DNA of 64,000 nucleotides from Bacteroidota bacterium (lineage in GTDB: Bacteria > Bacteroidota > Bacteroidia > AKYH767-A > OLB10): assembly GCA_016713525.1 (NCBI GenBank), contig JADJOZ010000001.1, positions 791,504 to 855,503 of the forward strand. The letters are read 5' to 3'. Below, piece after piece: positions 1-10,000 of this stretch (within the stretch, counting starts at the first letter, position 1; each line of letters opens with the position of its first letter). The notes under the pieces were generated by a model. The model did not search any database, was not told the DNA's origin, and saw only the letters and a program-made list of their open reading frames with translations. A program made the position numbers and the translations under genes.

Positions 1-1877
1 ATACTGGCCGATAGTCGCGAAAAAGTATGGATAAGCAATGATAATGGGGTGTTTTGTTATGATGCTTACATGGAGAAAGGTGTGGTTGATGAACCACTTC
101 TGGGAACTCCGTTTGCAAACCTCAATGTGATTTCTTTTTATGAAGATAATAAAGGATTTATCTGGATGGGAACCTTTGATAAAGGTGTAATTCGATTTGA
201 TCCTCAGAATAAGGAAGCCAAGCTCTTTGATGAATCGAGTGGCCTGATTAATACTTCTGTATTATCTATTGATGGGAATCGTGATGAAGTGTGGTTTGCA
301 ACCTTAGGAGGTGTGTCTAAATGCTCATTTTCCGGAGCAGCAGTTGGAGATATCAGCAATTTTGTTTCTTTTAGTGAAGAAAACGGATTGGGAAATAATT
401 TTATTTATAAGGTTTTTATTGATTCAAAAAAAAGAATCTGGTTTGGAACTGACGGGCACGGATTGCGTTGTTTGAAAAATGGAAAATTTATTAACTATAG
501 TGAAAGGGAAGGACTGAAAAGCCGCATTATTTATTCCATCACAGAAGATCCTTATGGAAATATATGGATTAGCAGTGCCACAGATGGTATTTATCGATTT
601 GATGGTACTACATTCCGCAATTTCTCTGTTGCTCAGGGATTGAGCGAAATAAACGTAGCTGCCATACGTACTGATAGAAAAGGAAATATTGTGATTGTTC
701 ACAAAAAGGTGTAGATGTGATGGATCCGTCAAATTACCAGGTTGTATCATTTTCTAATGAGATGGGAATTTCAAATATAGATCCTGATATTAATTCGGCA
801 GCAGTTGATTCTAAAGGTACAGTATGGATAGGAACTCAAAAGGGTATTATTAAAATCGCTCTTGATGCCAGAGTAGGCTCCAGAAAACCGGTGCTGTTGT
901 TAAATAATGTTTTTTGTTTCCTGGAAAAAGTTGATTCTGTTGCCGGAAATAAATTTAGTTACTATAGAAATCATATTTCATTTGATTTTGCAGGAATCTG
1001 GTATGCCGATCCGCAAAAGTTGAGTTACCAGTATAAATTGACAGGTTATAATAACGAATGGATCACAACCAGAGACCGGTTTATTACTTATCCGAATCTG
1101 CGCCCCGGTGACTATGAATTTATGGTAAGGGCCTCTATAAATGGTAATTTTATTGATGCACCAACTATCAGTTATCCTTTCCGGATCAGTTTCCCGCTCT
1201 GGCAACGACCCTGGTTTCTGATCTTATCTGCTGTAATATTAATTTCATTATTCTATTGGTATCTCACGGCACGTGATAAAAGAATTAAATCACTCCAGGC
1301 AATACAAAAAGAGAAAATTGAATCACAGTATGAAATTCTGAAGAATCAGGTAAATCCCCATTTTCTTTTCAATAGTTTTAATACGCTTATAACCGTTATT
1401 GAAGATGATAAGAAAACAGCTGTGGAATATGTAAACAAGCTTTCTGATTTCTTTAGGAATTTGCTCTCTTATCAGGAAAAGGACATCATTTCCATCCGGG
1501 AGGAAATGGAGCTGGTGGAGAATTACATTTTCCTTCAGCAAAAAAGATATGGTAATAATTTTAAAGTGAATATTGATTTGCCATCTTTAGTTTTAGAACA
1601 ATATTATATTCCTCCTATGGGAATGCAGATATTACTGGAAAATTGTCTGAAGCACAACGCCGTTTCCCGCGAGACCCCTTTGGTTGTGGATATTTATCAG
1701 GAGAATTATGAGTATTTAGTGGTCAGAAATAATATCAATGAGAAAGTAATTAAGGATCCTTCAACAGGAATAGGATTGCAAAATCTCAAAAATCGTTTTC
1801 AGCTTTTAAATCAACAGGTGATCAAAGTCACCAACGAAAATGGATTCTTTATTGTAAAATTACCGCTTATTAAGTAA
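1..1877 (+). CDS. Beta-propeller hybrid sensor histidine kinase (5' partial, one frameshift)
   Basis: The gene enters the window already open in frame 1. The first ~230 residues are two-component-regulator propeller repeats, with recurring GxIWxGT-type blades. A Y_Y_Y domain follows at about nt 1010-1160, then one membrane helix at about nt 1205-1275, then a LytS-type His_kinase domain with NPHFLFNSFNTL (nt ~1350-1385) and an ATPase with LLENCLKHN and GIGLQNLKNRF. The frame breaks at the A5 run 703-707. One more A restores HKKGVDVMDPS and joins both halves. The periplasmic propeller presumably senses a ligand (often a glycan in this family) and the kinase acts on the LytTR regulator 11 bp downstream. 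The ligand cannot be read from the sequence. The break is probably a sequencing error. Confidence 0.85.
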
Positions 1878-1888
1878 TCCTGATATGT

Positions 1889-2656
1889 ATGAAGTATTTG
1901 ATAATTGAAGATGAAGATCCGGCAGCTACCCGTCTGGAAAAACTTATTGCAGCAGCTGCTCCCGATTTTATCTTGCAAAATCATATAGTCAGTATCAGAA
2001 CCGCTGTGAAGTGGCTTCAGGAAAATGAGCATCCCGACCTTATTTTCATGGATATTCAGCTTGCAGATGGAATCAGTTTTGAAATATTCAATCAGATACC
2101 TGTAAAATGCCCAGTTATTTTTACTACTGCCTTTGATCAATATGCTATTCAGGCTTTTAAAGTGAATAGCATCGATTATTTGCTGAAACCGGTGAAAAAT
2201 GATGAGCTGGAAGCAGCAATTGCAAAATTCAGAAAATCTAAAACATCCACAGACAGTCCTATTCCGTATGAAAAATTATTAGGACTACTGAAGGGAAAGC
2301 CGGAACTTCATAAAAGGTTGTTGATCCGATTCGGTGAAACTATAAAAGCAGTGGAGGTTTCTGATGTCGCTTATTTTTATACAGAGAACAAAATCAATTA
2401 CTTATGTACCTTCGATAAGAAAACATATCCACTCGATTTTAACCTCGATCAACTGGAATCAATGATCGATCCGGAACATTTTTTTAGAATTAACCGCCAG
2501 TTTATTGTCCATATAAAGGCTATTAATAAAATGGTATCTTATTCAAAATCAAGAGTTAAGCTTGAGTTGGTGCCCCCAACTGAAATTGAAACCATAGTTA
2601 GTACAGAAAGAAGCCCAAATTTTAAAAACTGGCTCACCGGTTCAGGCCAAATTTGA
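1889..2656 (+). CDS. LytTR-family response regulator
   Basis: A 255-residue two-domain regulator. The receiver domain (residues 1-~120) has the acidic pocket IIEDED, the phospho-acceptor D55 in DLIFMDIQ and the conserved lysine in YLLKPVKNDE. The LytTR DNA-binding domain fills residues ~150-245 and includes the FFRINRQFIVH segment. It starts 11 bp after the sensor kinase stop, so the two are one operon and a likely cognate pair. LytTR regulators bind direct repeats upstream of target promoters, but none could be assigned here. Confidence 0.93.
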   Translation: MKYLIIEDEDPAATRLEKLIAAAAPDFILQNHIVSIRTAVKWLQENEHPDLIFMDIQLADGISFEIFNQIPVKCPVIFTTAFDQYAIQAFKVNSIDYLLKPVKNDELEAAIAKFRKSKTSTDSPIPYEKLLGLLKGKPELHKRLLIRFGETIKAVEVSDVAYFYTENKINYLCTFDKKTYPLDFNLDQLESMIDPEHFFRINRQFIVHIKAINKMVSYSKSRVKLELVPPTEIETIVSTERSPNFKNWLTGSGQI

Positions 2657-2752
2657 GTCATTTGCCGGTTCAGCACCCCGTTATTCCCATTCAGCAAGAT
2701 TCGCTTCTTTTAGGTGGATAGTGGTTCTATTTTTGTGTTATAATTTGAGGGT

Positions 2753-3538
2753 ATGGAAAATAACGATTTGAATCCGGTGGAAGAACTGAAGTGGGAAGCA
2801 AAATCCTTGTTAATTATAGGGATGGTATTATTGACAATATTGGGATTTTCGGTTTCAGGTTGTAAACATGACATTCCGGTACCAATCAATGCTACTGATG
2901 ATGATAATGGTGGCGGAGGTGGAGGCGGAGGTTCTGGTCAACCTTGTGATCCTAACACAGTATATTTTCAACAACAGGTATTGCCATTTCTCGTTTCGAG
3001 TTGTGCAAAAAGCGGATGCCACAATGCTGCTACAGCAGAAGATGGTGTAATCCTCGATTCTTATACTAATGTAATGAATACCGGAGAAGTTACGCCATTC
3101 GATTTAAGTGATAGTGAAATATGGGAAGTAATCAATGAAAGTGATCCGGACAAACGTATGCCTCCAGCAGGTGAAACTCAATTAACCCAAGCGCAGATTA
3201 ACATGCTTGCTTTATGGATTAATCAAGGAGCTCAAAATTTGACTTGTGATGATGCCAATGGTCCATGCGACTCAGTAAGTGTATCTTTTGCGGCTGATGT
3301 TAATCCAATTCTTCAAAACAAATGTGTTGGCTGTCATACCACAGCCACTTCTACCAATGGTTTCGTCTCTTTATCCGGATTTACCAATGTCGAATCTGTT
3401 GCCCTAACGGGACAATTGGTAGGTGCCATTACTCATGATCCTTCTTACGCAGCAATGCCCGATGGCGGTCCGAAATTAAATGCTTGTGAAATTGCTAAAA
3501 TTAAAAATTGGGTGAGTGAAGGTACTCTCAACAATTGA
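2753..3538 (+). CDS. Di-heme c-type cytochrome-like lipoprotein
   Basis: A 261-residue exported protein with a hydrophobic segment ending in the lipobox-like FSVSGC (Cys ~37), then a Gly-rich linker of eight consecutive glycines. Two cytochrome-c-like modules follow. The first has an atypical CAKSGCH motif (CX4CH) with a MPPAG methionine loop. The second has canonical CVGCH with MPDGG. This matches the Planctomycete-type cytochrome c modules common in Bacteroidota. The protein is probably anchored to an envelope membrane and carries electrons. The start could instead be the internal Met at nt 2822, which leaves a more typical lipoprotein signal. A -7-like TATTTTTG lies at 2728-2735. It heads a tight gene run reaching DUF5777. 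Confidence 0.78.
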   Translation: MENNDLNPVEELKWEAKSLLIIGMVLLTILGFSVSGCKHDIPVPINATDDDNGGGGGGGGSGQPCDPNTVYFQQQVLPFLVSSCAKSGCHNAATAEDGVILDSYTNVMNTGEVTPFDLSDSEIWEVINESDPDKRMPPAGETQLTQAQINMLALWINQGAQNLTCDDANGPCDSVSVSFAADVNPILQNKCVGCHTTATSTNGFVSLSGFTNVESVALTGQLVGAITHDPSYAAMPDGGPKLNACEIAKIKNWVSEGTLNN

Positions 3539-3544
3539 TAAATT

Positions 3545-3922
3545 ATGAATAACAAACTTAAATATATACTAGGCATAGTTCCAATCCTGTTCAGCATTCA
3601 GGGTTGCTATTATGATATTGAAAATGAATTATACCCTTCCGATGGGACAGCCTGTGATACGACTGCTGTTACATATACTGCCACAATTCAACCTATTTTG
3701 AATCAGAGCTGTCTCTCTTGCCACAGTGCTGCCTCAGCTCAGGGGAATGTGGTATTAGAAGGATACAATTTACTTAAAGTTTATGTTGATGATGGATCTT
3801 TCCTTGGTGCAGTGTCGCATGGCTCGGGATATTCACCGATGCCTAAGGGAGGTAATAAATTATCGGACTGTAAAATATCGCAAATTCAAACCTGGATTGC
3901 TTCAGGTGCACCTAATAATTAA
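3545..3922 (+). CDS. Mono-heme c-type cytochrome lipoprotein
   Basis: A 125-residue protein with a signal ending in the lipobox FSIQGC, so probably a lipoprotein. It holds one heme-binding CLSCH and a downstream MPKGG that would supply the axial methionine. The body resembles the second module of the protein just upstream (NPILQNKC versus QPILNQSC, and the same W-I-GA C-terminal pattern), so the two are paralogs. It starts 6 bp after its neighbour and is surely cotranscribed with it. Confidence 0.8.
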   Translation: MNNKLKYILGIVPILFSIQGCYYDIENELYPSDGTACDTTAVTYTATIQPILNQSCLSCHSAASAQGNVVLEGYNLLKVYVDDGSFLGAVSHGSGYSPMPKGGNKLSDCKISQIQTWIASGAPNN

Positions 3923-3930
3923 ATTTTTAT

Positions 3931-4344
3931 ATGATGAAATATCTGAAAATTGCCGGAATTTTGATTTTAATAGGTGCAGGTTATGCATACTATTTGTATA
4001 ATAAACCGGTTGCCAGCACCAATGATCTGGATGCCGCTTTTTCAATCAATGCAGATGAATTATTTGCAAAATTTGAAAATAATGAGGAGGAAGCAAATCA
4101 GTTATACTTAGGCAAAATTCTTGAAGTGAAAGGAAAGGTACGTGATCTGAGCGTAGGAGATAACGGTGAACTCAATATGATTTTGGAATCATCATCCGAC
4201 ATGTTTGGAATCAATTGCGGAATCAGTCTTGGCGAAGGAAGTACCTTAGAATCATTCAAGCCCGGAGATTCAGTTACTGTTAAAGGTGAATGCACCGGAA
4301 TATCGATGGATGTAGTACTCACCCGTTGTGTCATTGTAAAATAA
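3931..4344 (+). CDS. OB-fold (tRNA_anti-like) membrane-anchored protein
   Basis: A 137-residue protein with one N-terminal membrane helix (residues ~4-23) followed by a small beta-rich domain with LYLGKILEVKGKVRDL and GDSVTVKGECTG. This pattern fits the tRNA_anti-like OB-fold family found as short envelope proteins in Bacteroidota. No nucleic-acid role is implied. It lies 8 bp after the mono-heme lipoprotein and before YceI. A second ATG directly after the first (3934) is an equally possible start. Function unknown. Confidence 0.7.
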   Translation: MMKYLKIAGILILIGAGYAYYLYNKPVASTNDLDAAFSINADELFAKFENNEEEANQLYLGKILEVKGKVRDLSVGDNGELNMILESSSDMFGINCGISLGEGSTLESFKPGDSVTVKGECTGISMDVVLTRCVIVK

Positions 4345-4421
4345 TATTTCAAAAGTTTATTCACACCAAATTTAAATATATCGAGGACTACTTTACCATT
4401 TTTAACCAAAAAAATCAAAAC

Positions 4422-4985
4422 ATGAAAAAAATAAGTTTATTAGTAGTTGCAGTTCTGCTGTTGCAGTATGCAAATGTTTCCGCACAGGGAAAATTCTTTA
4501 CCAGAGAAGGAAAGGTTCACTTCTTTTCAAAAGCTCCGATGGAAGAAATTGATGGCGTTAACAAAAAAGCAACCAGTATCATCGATACTCAAACCGGACA
4601 AATTGAATTTTCAATTCTCATGAAAGCATTTGAATTTGAAAAAGCACTTATGATGGAACACTTCAATGAAAATTATGTGGAATCCGATAAGTTTCCAAAG
4701 TCTGTTTTTAAAGGTGTTATTTCAAATAACAGTGAAGTTAAATGGACAACAGACGGTACATATCCTGTTAAAGTCGCCGGTAAAATGACTTTACATGGTG
4801 TAACCAAAGACATGAATGCTGATGGAACAATAACCATAAAAGGAGGAAAGCCAACTGCAACATCAACTTTCAATTTACTGATTAAGGATTACAACATTGA
4901 AATTCCGAAAGTGGTGAAAGACAAGGTTGCAGAATCTGTTAAAGTAGTTGTTGATATCAGTTATGAACCATTTCAGGCTAAATAA
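4422..4985 (+). CDS. YceI family protein
   Basis: I place the start at 4422 because it begins a clean signal peptide (MKKISLLVVAVLLLQ ... ANVSAQ). The open frame runs further upstream but without any signal sequence. The 187-residue product has YceI features: VHFFSKAPMEEIDGVN near the N-terminus, SDKFPKSVFKG, and VAGKMTLHGVTKDM. YceI proteins are periplasmic lipocalin-like barrels that bind isoprenoid or other amphipathic lipids. The neighbouring heme proteins would fit a quinone-type ligand, but that is inference. Confidence 0.9.
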   Translation: MKKISLLVVAVLLLQYANVSAQGKFFTREGKVHFFSKAPMEEIDGVNKKATSIIDTQTGQIEFSILMKAFEFEKALMMEHFNENYVESDKFPKSVFKGVISNNSEVKWTTDGTYPVKVAGKMTLHGVTKDMNADGTITIKGGKPTATSTFNLLIKDYNIEIPKVVKDKVAESVKVVVDISYEPFQAK

Positions 4986-4997
4986 TTAAATCCGTTT

Positions 4998-5897
4998 ATG
5001 AAGAACAGTCTGAGGTTTATAATATCGTTATTATTTTTATTGATATCAGTTCCGGTATGGTCCCAGAATGATCTGCTTGATATGATTTCTGAGGAAGAGG
5101 ATACTCATGAAAGGGAACATGTAACAAATGCATTCAAATCGACACGTGTAATAGGATCACATTCTCTGGAACATGTTGCCGGAGGGGTGCTCGATTTCAG
5201 AATCATGCACCGTTTCGGAACAATCAATGGGGGTGGTTATGAATTATTCGGATTAGATCAGGCTACTATTCGTTTAGGTCTCGATTACGGAATAACTGAT
5301 CGTATAACCGTTGGTATTGGAAGAAGCTCGCTTTACAAAGAACTCGATGGTTTTGTGAAGTATCGGTTGCTATGGCAATCGAAAGGTAAAAAAGCAATTC
5401 CATTATCAATAATTCTGGTTTCCGGAACTACGGCAAATATGTTAAAATGGTCTGATCCCGACAGGAAGAATTATTTCACATCCCGAATGGGTTTCTATCA
5501 TCAGGTTATTATTGGACGGAAATTCTCAGATGCTTTTTCAATGCAGATTGCACCCATAATGGTGCATCGCAATCTGGTGAAATCTGATGATGATAAACAC
5601 GACATCTATGCTGCTGAAGTTGGTGCCAGAATTAAGTTAACAAGGCGACTGGCATTAACAGCCGATTATTTTTACATTTTACCTGATCAGCTTCCCGATG
5701 AAAATACACACCCGTTATCGATTGGATTTGATATCGAAACCGGAGGGCACGTATTCCAGTTGCATTTCACGAATGCACCTGCAATGAATGAAAAAACATT
5801 TATCACAGAAAATAAAGGTGATTGGTCGAAAGGTGATATTCACTTCGGCTTCAATATATCAAGAGTATTTACCCTGGACAGCGGTAAAAAGAAATAG
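4998..5897 (+). CDS. DUF5777 family outer-membrane beta-barrel protein
   Basis: A 299-residue protein with a signal peptide ending at VWSQ. The body has alternating beta-strand character, including the family-typical GGVLDFRIMHRFGTINGG and GLDYGITDRITVGIGRS. I recognise it as DUF5777, a Bacteroidota family often found beside YceI and cytochrome-like lipoproteins. It is the last gene of the operon starting at 2753, lies 12 bp after yceI, and is followed by a strong terminator at 5966. Function unknown; it may be an outer-membrane partner of the heme lipoproteins. Confidence 0.85.
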   Translation: MKNSLRFIISLLFLLISVPVWSQNDLLDMISEEEDTHEREHVTNAFKSTRVIGSHSLEHVAGGVLDFRIMHRFGTINGGGYELFGLDQATIRLGLDYGITDRITVGIGRSSLYKELDGFVKYRLLWQSKGKKAIPLSIILVSGTTANMLKWSDPDRKNYFTSRMGFYHQVIIGRKFSDAFSMQIAPIMVHRNLVKSDDDKHDIYAAEVGARIKLTRRLALTADYFYILPDQLPDENTHPLSIGFDIETGGHVFQLHFTNAPAMNEKTFITENKGDWSKGDIHFGFNISRVFTLDSGKKK

Positions 5898-5965
5898 AAC
5901 GTGTCGCGTTCTATACCCGATCAATCTGGATGGTGTGATTCAGTTGATTGTAATGTGTTTTGGTG

Positions 5966-5997
5966 ACCCGGAAGTCCTCACTTCCGGGTTTTTATTA
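5966..5997 (+). terminator. Rho-independent terminator of the heme/YceI/DUF5777 operon
   Basis: Perfect 10-bp inverted repeat, ACCCGGAAGT / ACTTCCGGGT, with a CCTC loop, followed by a T-rich tract. It lies about 70 bp after the DUF5777 stop and just before the next gene. Confidence 0.9.
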
Positions 5998-6030
5998 TTT
6001 TATGTTACCTTTGAGGAACTAAAATTTATA

Positions 6031-6716
6031 ATGGTGAAACATGTAGTTATTACCGGTGCTGCAGGCCAATTGGGTCGCGTTGTTTGTCGCGAATTTATAA
6101 ATGCCGGTTATTTTGTTCATGCCCTCGTTTCGAAACATGATACTTATGAATTGGATTTTATGCCCGAATTTATATCCGTTCATAAGTTAGATTTAACTGA
6201 TAGCCTTGAGGTTGAACAATTCATGAATTTGTTGAAACAATCGAATGTGCCTGTTTATGCTACTTTGTTTCTTGCAGGTGGTTATGCTGAAGGCACTATT
6301 CAATACACGACTAAAGAACAAATCAATAAGATGATGCAAGTCAATTTTGACACAGCTTTTTATATCTCACAACTCCTGTTCATTGAAATGAGTGCAGTCA
6401 ATTCAAACGGATATTTCTTTTTATTGGTGCCCGGCCTGCAATAGAAATGGAAAAGGGAAGGCATGCAATAGCTTACACACTTTCAAAGTCAGCGCTGGTG
6501 AATCTTGCTCAACTTTATAATTTAACTCCCGGCAACAAGTTTGTTCATTCCCATGTTATTGTTCCATCTGTTATTGATACCCCTGTGAACAGGGCTAATA
6601 TGCCTGATGCAGACTTTACGCAATGGATCACACCTGAGGCAATTTCTGAACAACTTTTACAAATTCTTTCAGGTCATCAAACACCCGGATTTATGGTTAA
6701 GATGTATCAGGATTAA
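6031..6716 (+). CDS. Short-chain dehydrogenase/reductase (one frameshift)
   Basis: Start chosen at 6031 because HVVITGAAGQLGRVVCREF, the nucleotide-binding TGxxGxxG segment, follows directly. The longer open frame upstream crosses the terminator. The frame breaks at the T5 run 6418-6422. One extra T gives FFFIGARPAIEMEKGRHAIAYTLSKSALVN, which holds the catalytic YxxxK as YTLSK. The repaired protein is 228 residues, normal for an SDR. Substrate unknown. The gene stands alone between a terminator and a 370-bp gap. Confidence 0.8.
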
Positions 6717-7086
6717 ACCATTTGGCATTGTTCTTGTTGCAATTTTTTAAAAGGTGAATATTTAGAGAATTTCTCAGAAATTATTCCGGTTTGCCACACA
6801 ATCACATGTATGTTTTCAAACTTTATTAGCTGAAACATTACTTTTCTTTCGGGTTTAGGTATTTTATTCTTAATTCTTTCATGAGCATTTCATAAATAAA
6901 ATAATCAAAATATCCATCAATATCAGTGAGATAGCCTCATATTGACTTTTTTAGATGCCATTTTTCAGATCAAACAACAACAATTCTTACAAAATTGTAC
7001 TGTCAACTCATTCGAATCAATGACGTATCAGGGATAGGATAAATTTGGTAGTGATAAACCTATCATTCACGATTAATCCTCTTGAC
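6717..7086. other. Intergenic region upstream of the giant adhesin
   Basis: AT-rich stretch of 370 bp with no convincing gene, RNA or inverted repeat. The only signal seen is a Bacteroidota -7-like TAAATTTG at 7040-7047, about 40 bp before the adhesin start. It has no good TTTG at the expected upstream spacing. Confidence 0.5.
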
Positions 7087-10000
7087 ATGAGTAAACAGCT
7101 ACAAAAATTCTTACTGATAACCTTCACAGCAATACTGCTGATGATGCAATTCAGAGAGGCCAGAGCAAGCCATGCAATGGGTGCTGACCTTACCTATGAA
7201 TGTCTAGGCGGCAATACATATCGAATCAGAGTTTCTTTTTATCGAGATTGTATTGGTATTCCGGCTCCAAACAATGTTTTTGTCAATATTCGTTCCGTTA
7301 CCTGCGGTCAGAATCTTGGTATTACTTGTGATCCTATTCCGGGAACAGGTCAGGAAGTAACTCCATTGTGTCCCTCAGCTATTTCTTCCTGTAATGGAGG
7401 AATATTTACAGGTATTCAGGAATGGGTTTATGAAGGTGTTGTTACTTTGCCCATGCAGTGTACCGACTGGGTATTCAGCTATAATTTGTGTTGCCGGAAT
7501 GCTGCAATTACCACAATTACAAATCCGGGAACAAGTACATTTTATATTTATGCTTCTTTAAATAATACAATTAGTCCTTGCAATACTTCTCCGACATTCT
7601 CCAACAAACCTGTTCCTTTTGCATGTGTTGGTCAGCAATATTGCTTTAATCACGGTGCATTTGATGCAGATGGTGATTCTTTGGTTTATTCATTGATAAC
7701 ACCTTATCAGAATGCCACAACTACAGTTGATTATATTCCTCCATTTAATGCAACAGATCCGCTTACTTCAGCTCCTGCCGTAACATTCAACCCGGCAACC
7801 GGAGATATTTGCATGACGCCACAAAATCTGGAAGTTACTGTGATGGCTGTCCTTGTTTCAGAATACAGAAACGGAGTTCTTATTGGTACGGTAGAACGTG
7901 ATATTCAAATCACAGTATTGAGTTGTAATAATACTTTACCTACTTTGTCAGGAATCAATGGTACAAATAATTTTGATATTACAGTTTGTGCCGGAGAGCA
8001 GTTATGTTTCGATATCCTTTCTACTGACCCTGATCCGGGACAAAATGTGTTTATTAATTGGGATGGTTCAATTCCAGCAGGTACATTTACTTCGAATGGA
8101 GCAACCCGACCAACCGGAACCTTTTGCTGGACTCCTACTCAGGCTGATATTTCATCAAATCCATATTGTTTTACAGTACGGGTAAATGATGATGCCTGCC
8201 CCATGATTGGTGCACAGATTTATTCTTATTGTATCAATGTAATTGGTATCAATGTAAATGCCGGTCCCGATCAGTTTATTGCGTGTAATGATCTTGCCAC
8301 CGTTAATGTTACCGCTTCCGGTGGTACGGGCAACTATACTTATTTATGGAGTAATGGTATTACGCTGCCCATTCAAACAGTTGGAGTAGGGACTTATATT
8401 GTGACCGTAAATGATGGCGTTTGCTCGAATCAGGATACAGTTGTTGTGGCGAATGCATTTGAACCAACTGCTGCATTTACTGCTGTAGGAACTTGTCCAA
8501 ATACCCCTGTTCAGTTCACCGATCAGTCAACTTTACCAGGTGGTACCATCATTTCATGGAACTGGAATTTTGATGATGGAGGCACTTCAACTATTCAAAA
8601 TCCAATCCATCAGTTCCCGGGTCCCGGAACATATAATGTTTCATTAATTATTGAAACCTCATTCGGTTGTATCGATACAGTGGTTGTTCCGGTCACCATC
8701 GCACCCCCACCTGTTGCTGCCTTTAATGTCGGTCAGGGTTGTGCAGGTACTTCCTTAACTTTCAACAATACCACTACACCTCCCGGAAATTATAACTGGT
8801 TGTGGAATTTTGGAAACGGCACAGGTTCAACCTTGCAAAATCCCGGTGTTGTTTATGCAAATCCCGGTACATACACAGTAACTTTGGTAGCCGGAGACAC
8901 CACAGGTTGTGCCGATTCTACTGTTCAGCAGGTTGTAATTAATCCGTTACCAATTCCGGCGTTCACTTATTCAGCTATTGCCTGTCAGGGAGGAAATATT
9001 ACTTTCGTAGATAGCTCAAATGGCAATGGTGGAACAATTACAGGCTGGAACTGGACCTTTGGAAATGGCCAGACATCAAACGGTTCTAATCCGGTTATTA
9101 ATTATCCTAATCCCGGAAATTACGATGTTACTTTAGTCGTAACGAATAGTTTTGGATGTACCGCATCTATATTACAAACAATAGCTATTAATCCGCCTCC
9201 CGTAGCAAATGCAGGAGCCAATCAGATTATTTGTTTAGGTGGTACAGCAACATTGGTAGCTTCGGGTGGTGTCTCGTATTCCTGGAGCCCCGGAGGTTAT
9301 ACCACAGATGTTATAAATGTTTCTCCGTCCTCCAATACTACCTATACAGTTACTGTTACTGATGCCAATGGATGTACTGCAACGGCAACCGTTAATGTAA
9401 ATGTAAATCCTTTACCGGTAATTAATGTTTCTCCATCTCAATCAACATGTCTTGGACAATCTGTTACTCTCACAGCTACAGGTGGAGTAAGCTATAACTG
9501 GAGTCCTTCGGGAAATACAACAGGAACAATAACTGTTTCTCCGGGTTCGTCTACCACCTATGCAGTAACAGGAACTAATGCCAATGGATGCAGTGCTACT
9601 AATTTTGTTTCTGTAACAGTGAATCCTTTGCCAAATGTAAATCTCTCCAATTTGTTCATTTGTGCCGGTATCAGTTCATCACTGAATGCAGGAAATCCGG
9701 GAAGTACTTATTTATGGTCGAACGGACAAACGACACAATCAATTCCTGTTTCCTCGCCCGGCGTATATTCAGTCACCGTTACCAATCAATATGGTTGTAC
9801 CGGTGGCGATTCTAGTGTGGTCAGTCAGGGTGGTACCATTGTAAATAATTTAACAAACGTTGCATTCTGCGCAGGTGGCAGTGCTGTTTTGGATGCCGGA
9901 AATCCGGGAAATAGTTTCTTATGGTCAAATGGTTCGACTTCTCAAACCATAACAGTGAGTGCTGCAGGAGCATATAGTGTAACAATAACAGACGCTAATG

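Noticed and set aside
1..1877. Programmed frameshifting in the sensor kinase
   Set aside because: The site is only A5 without a slippery heptamer or downstream pseudoknot, and identical single-base losses occur in unrelated genes; error is simpler.
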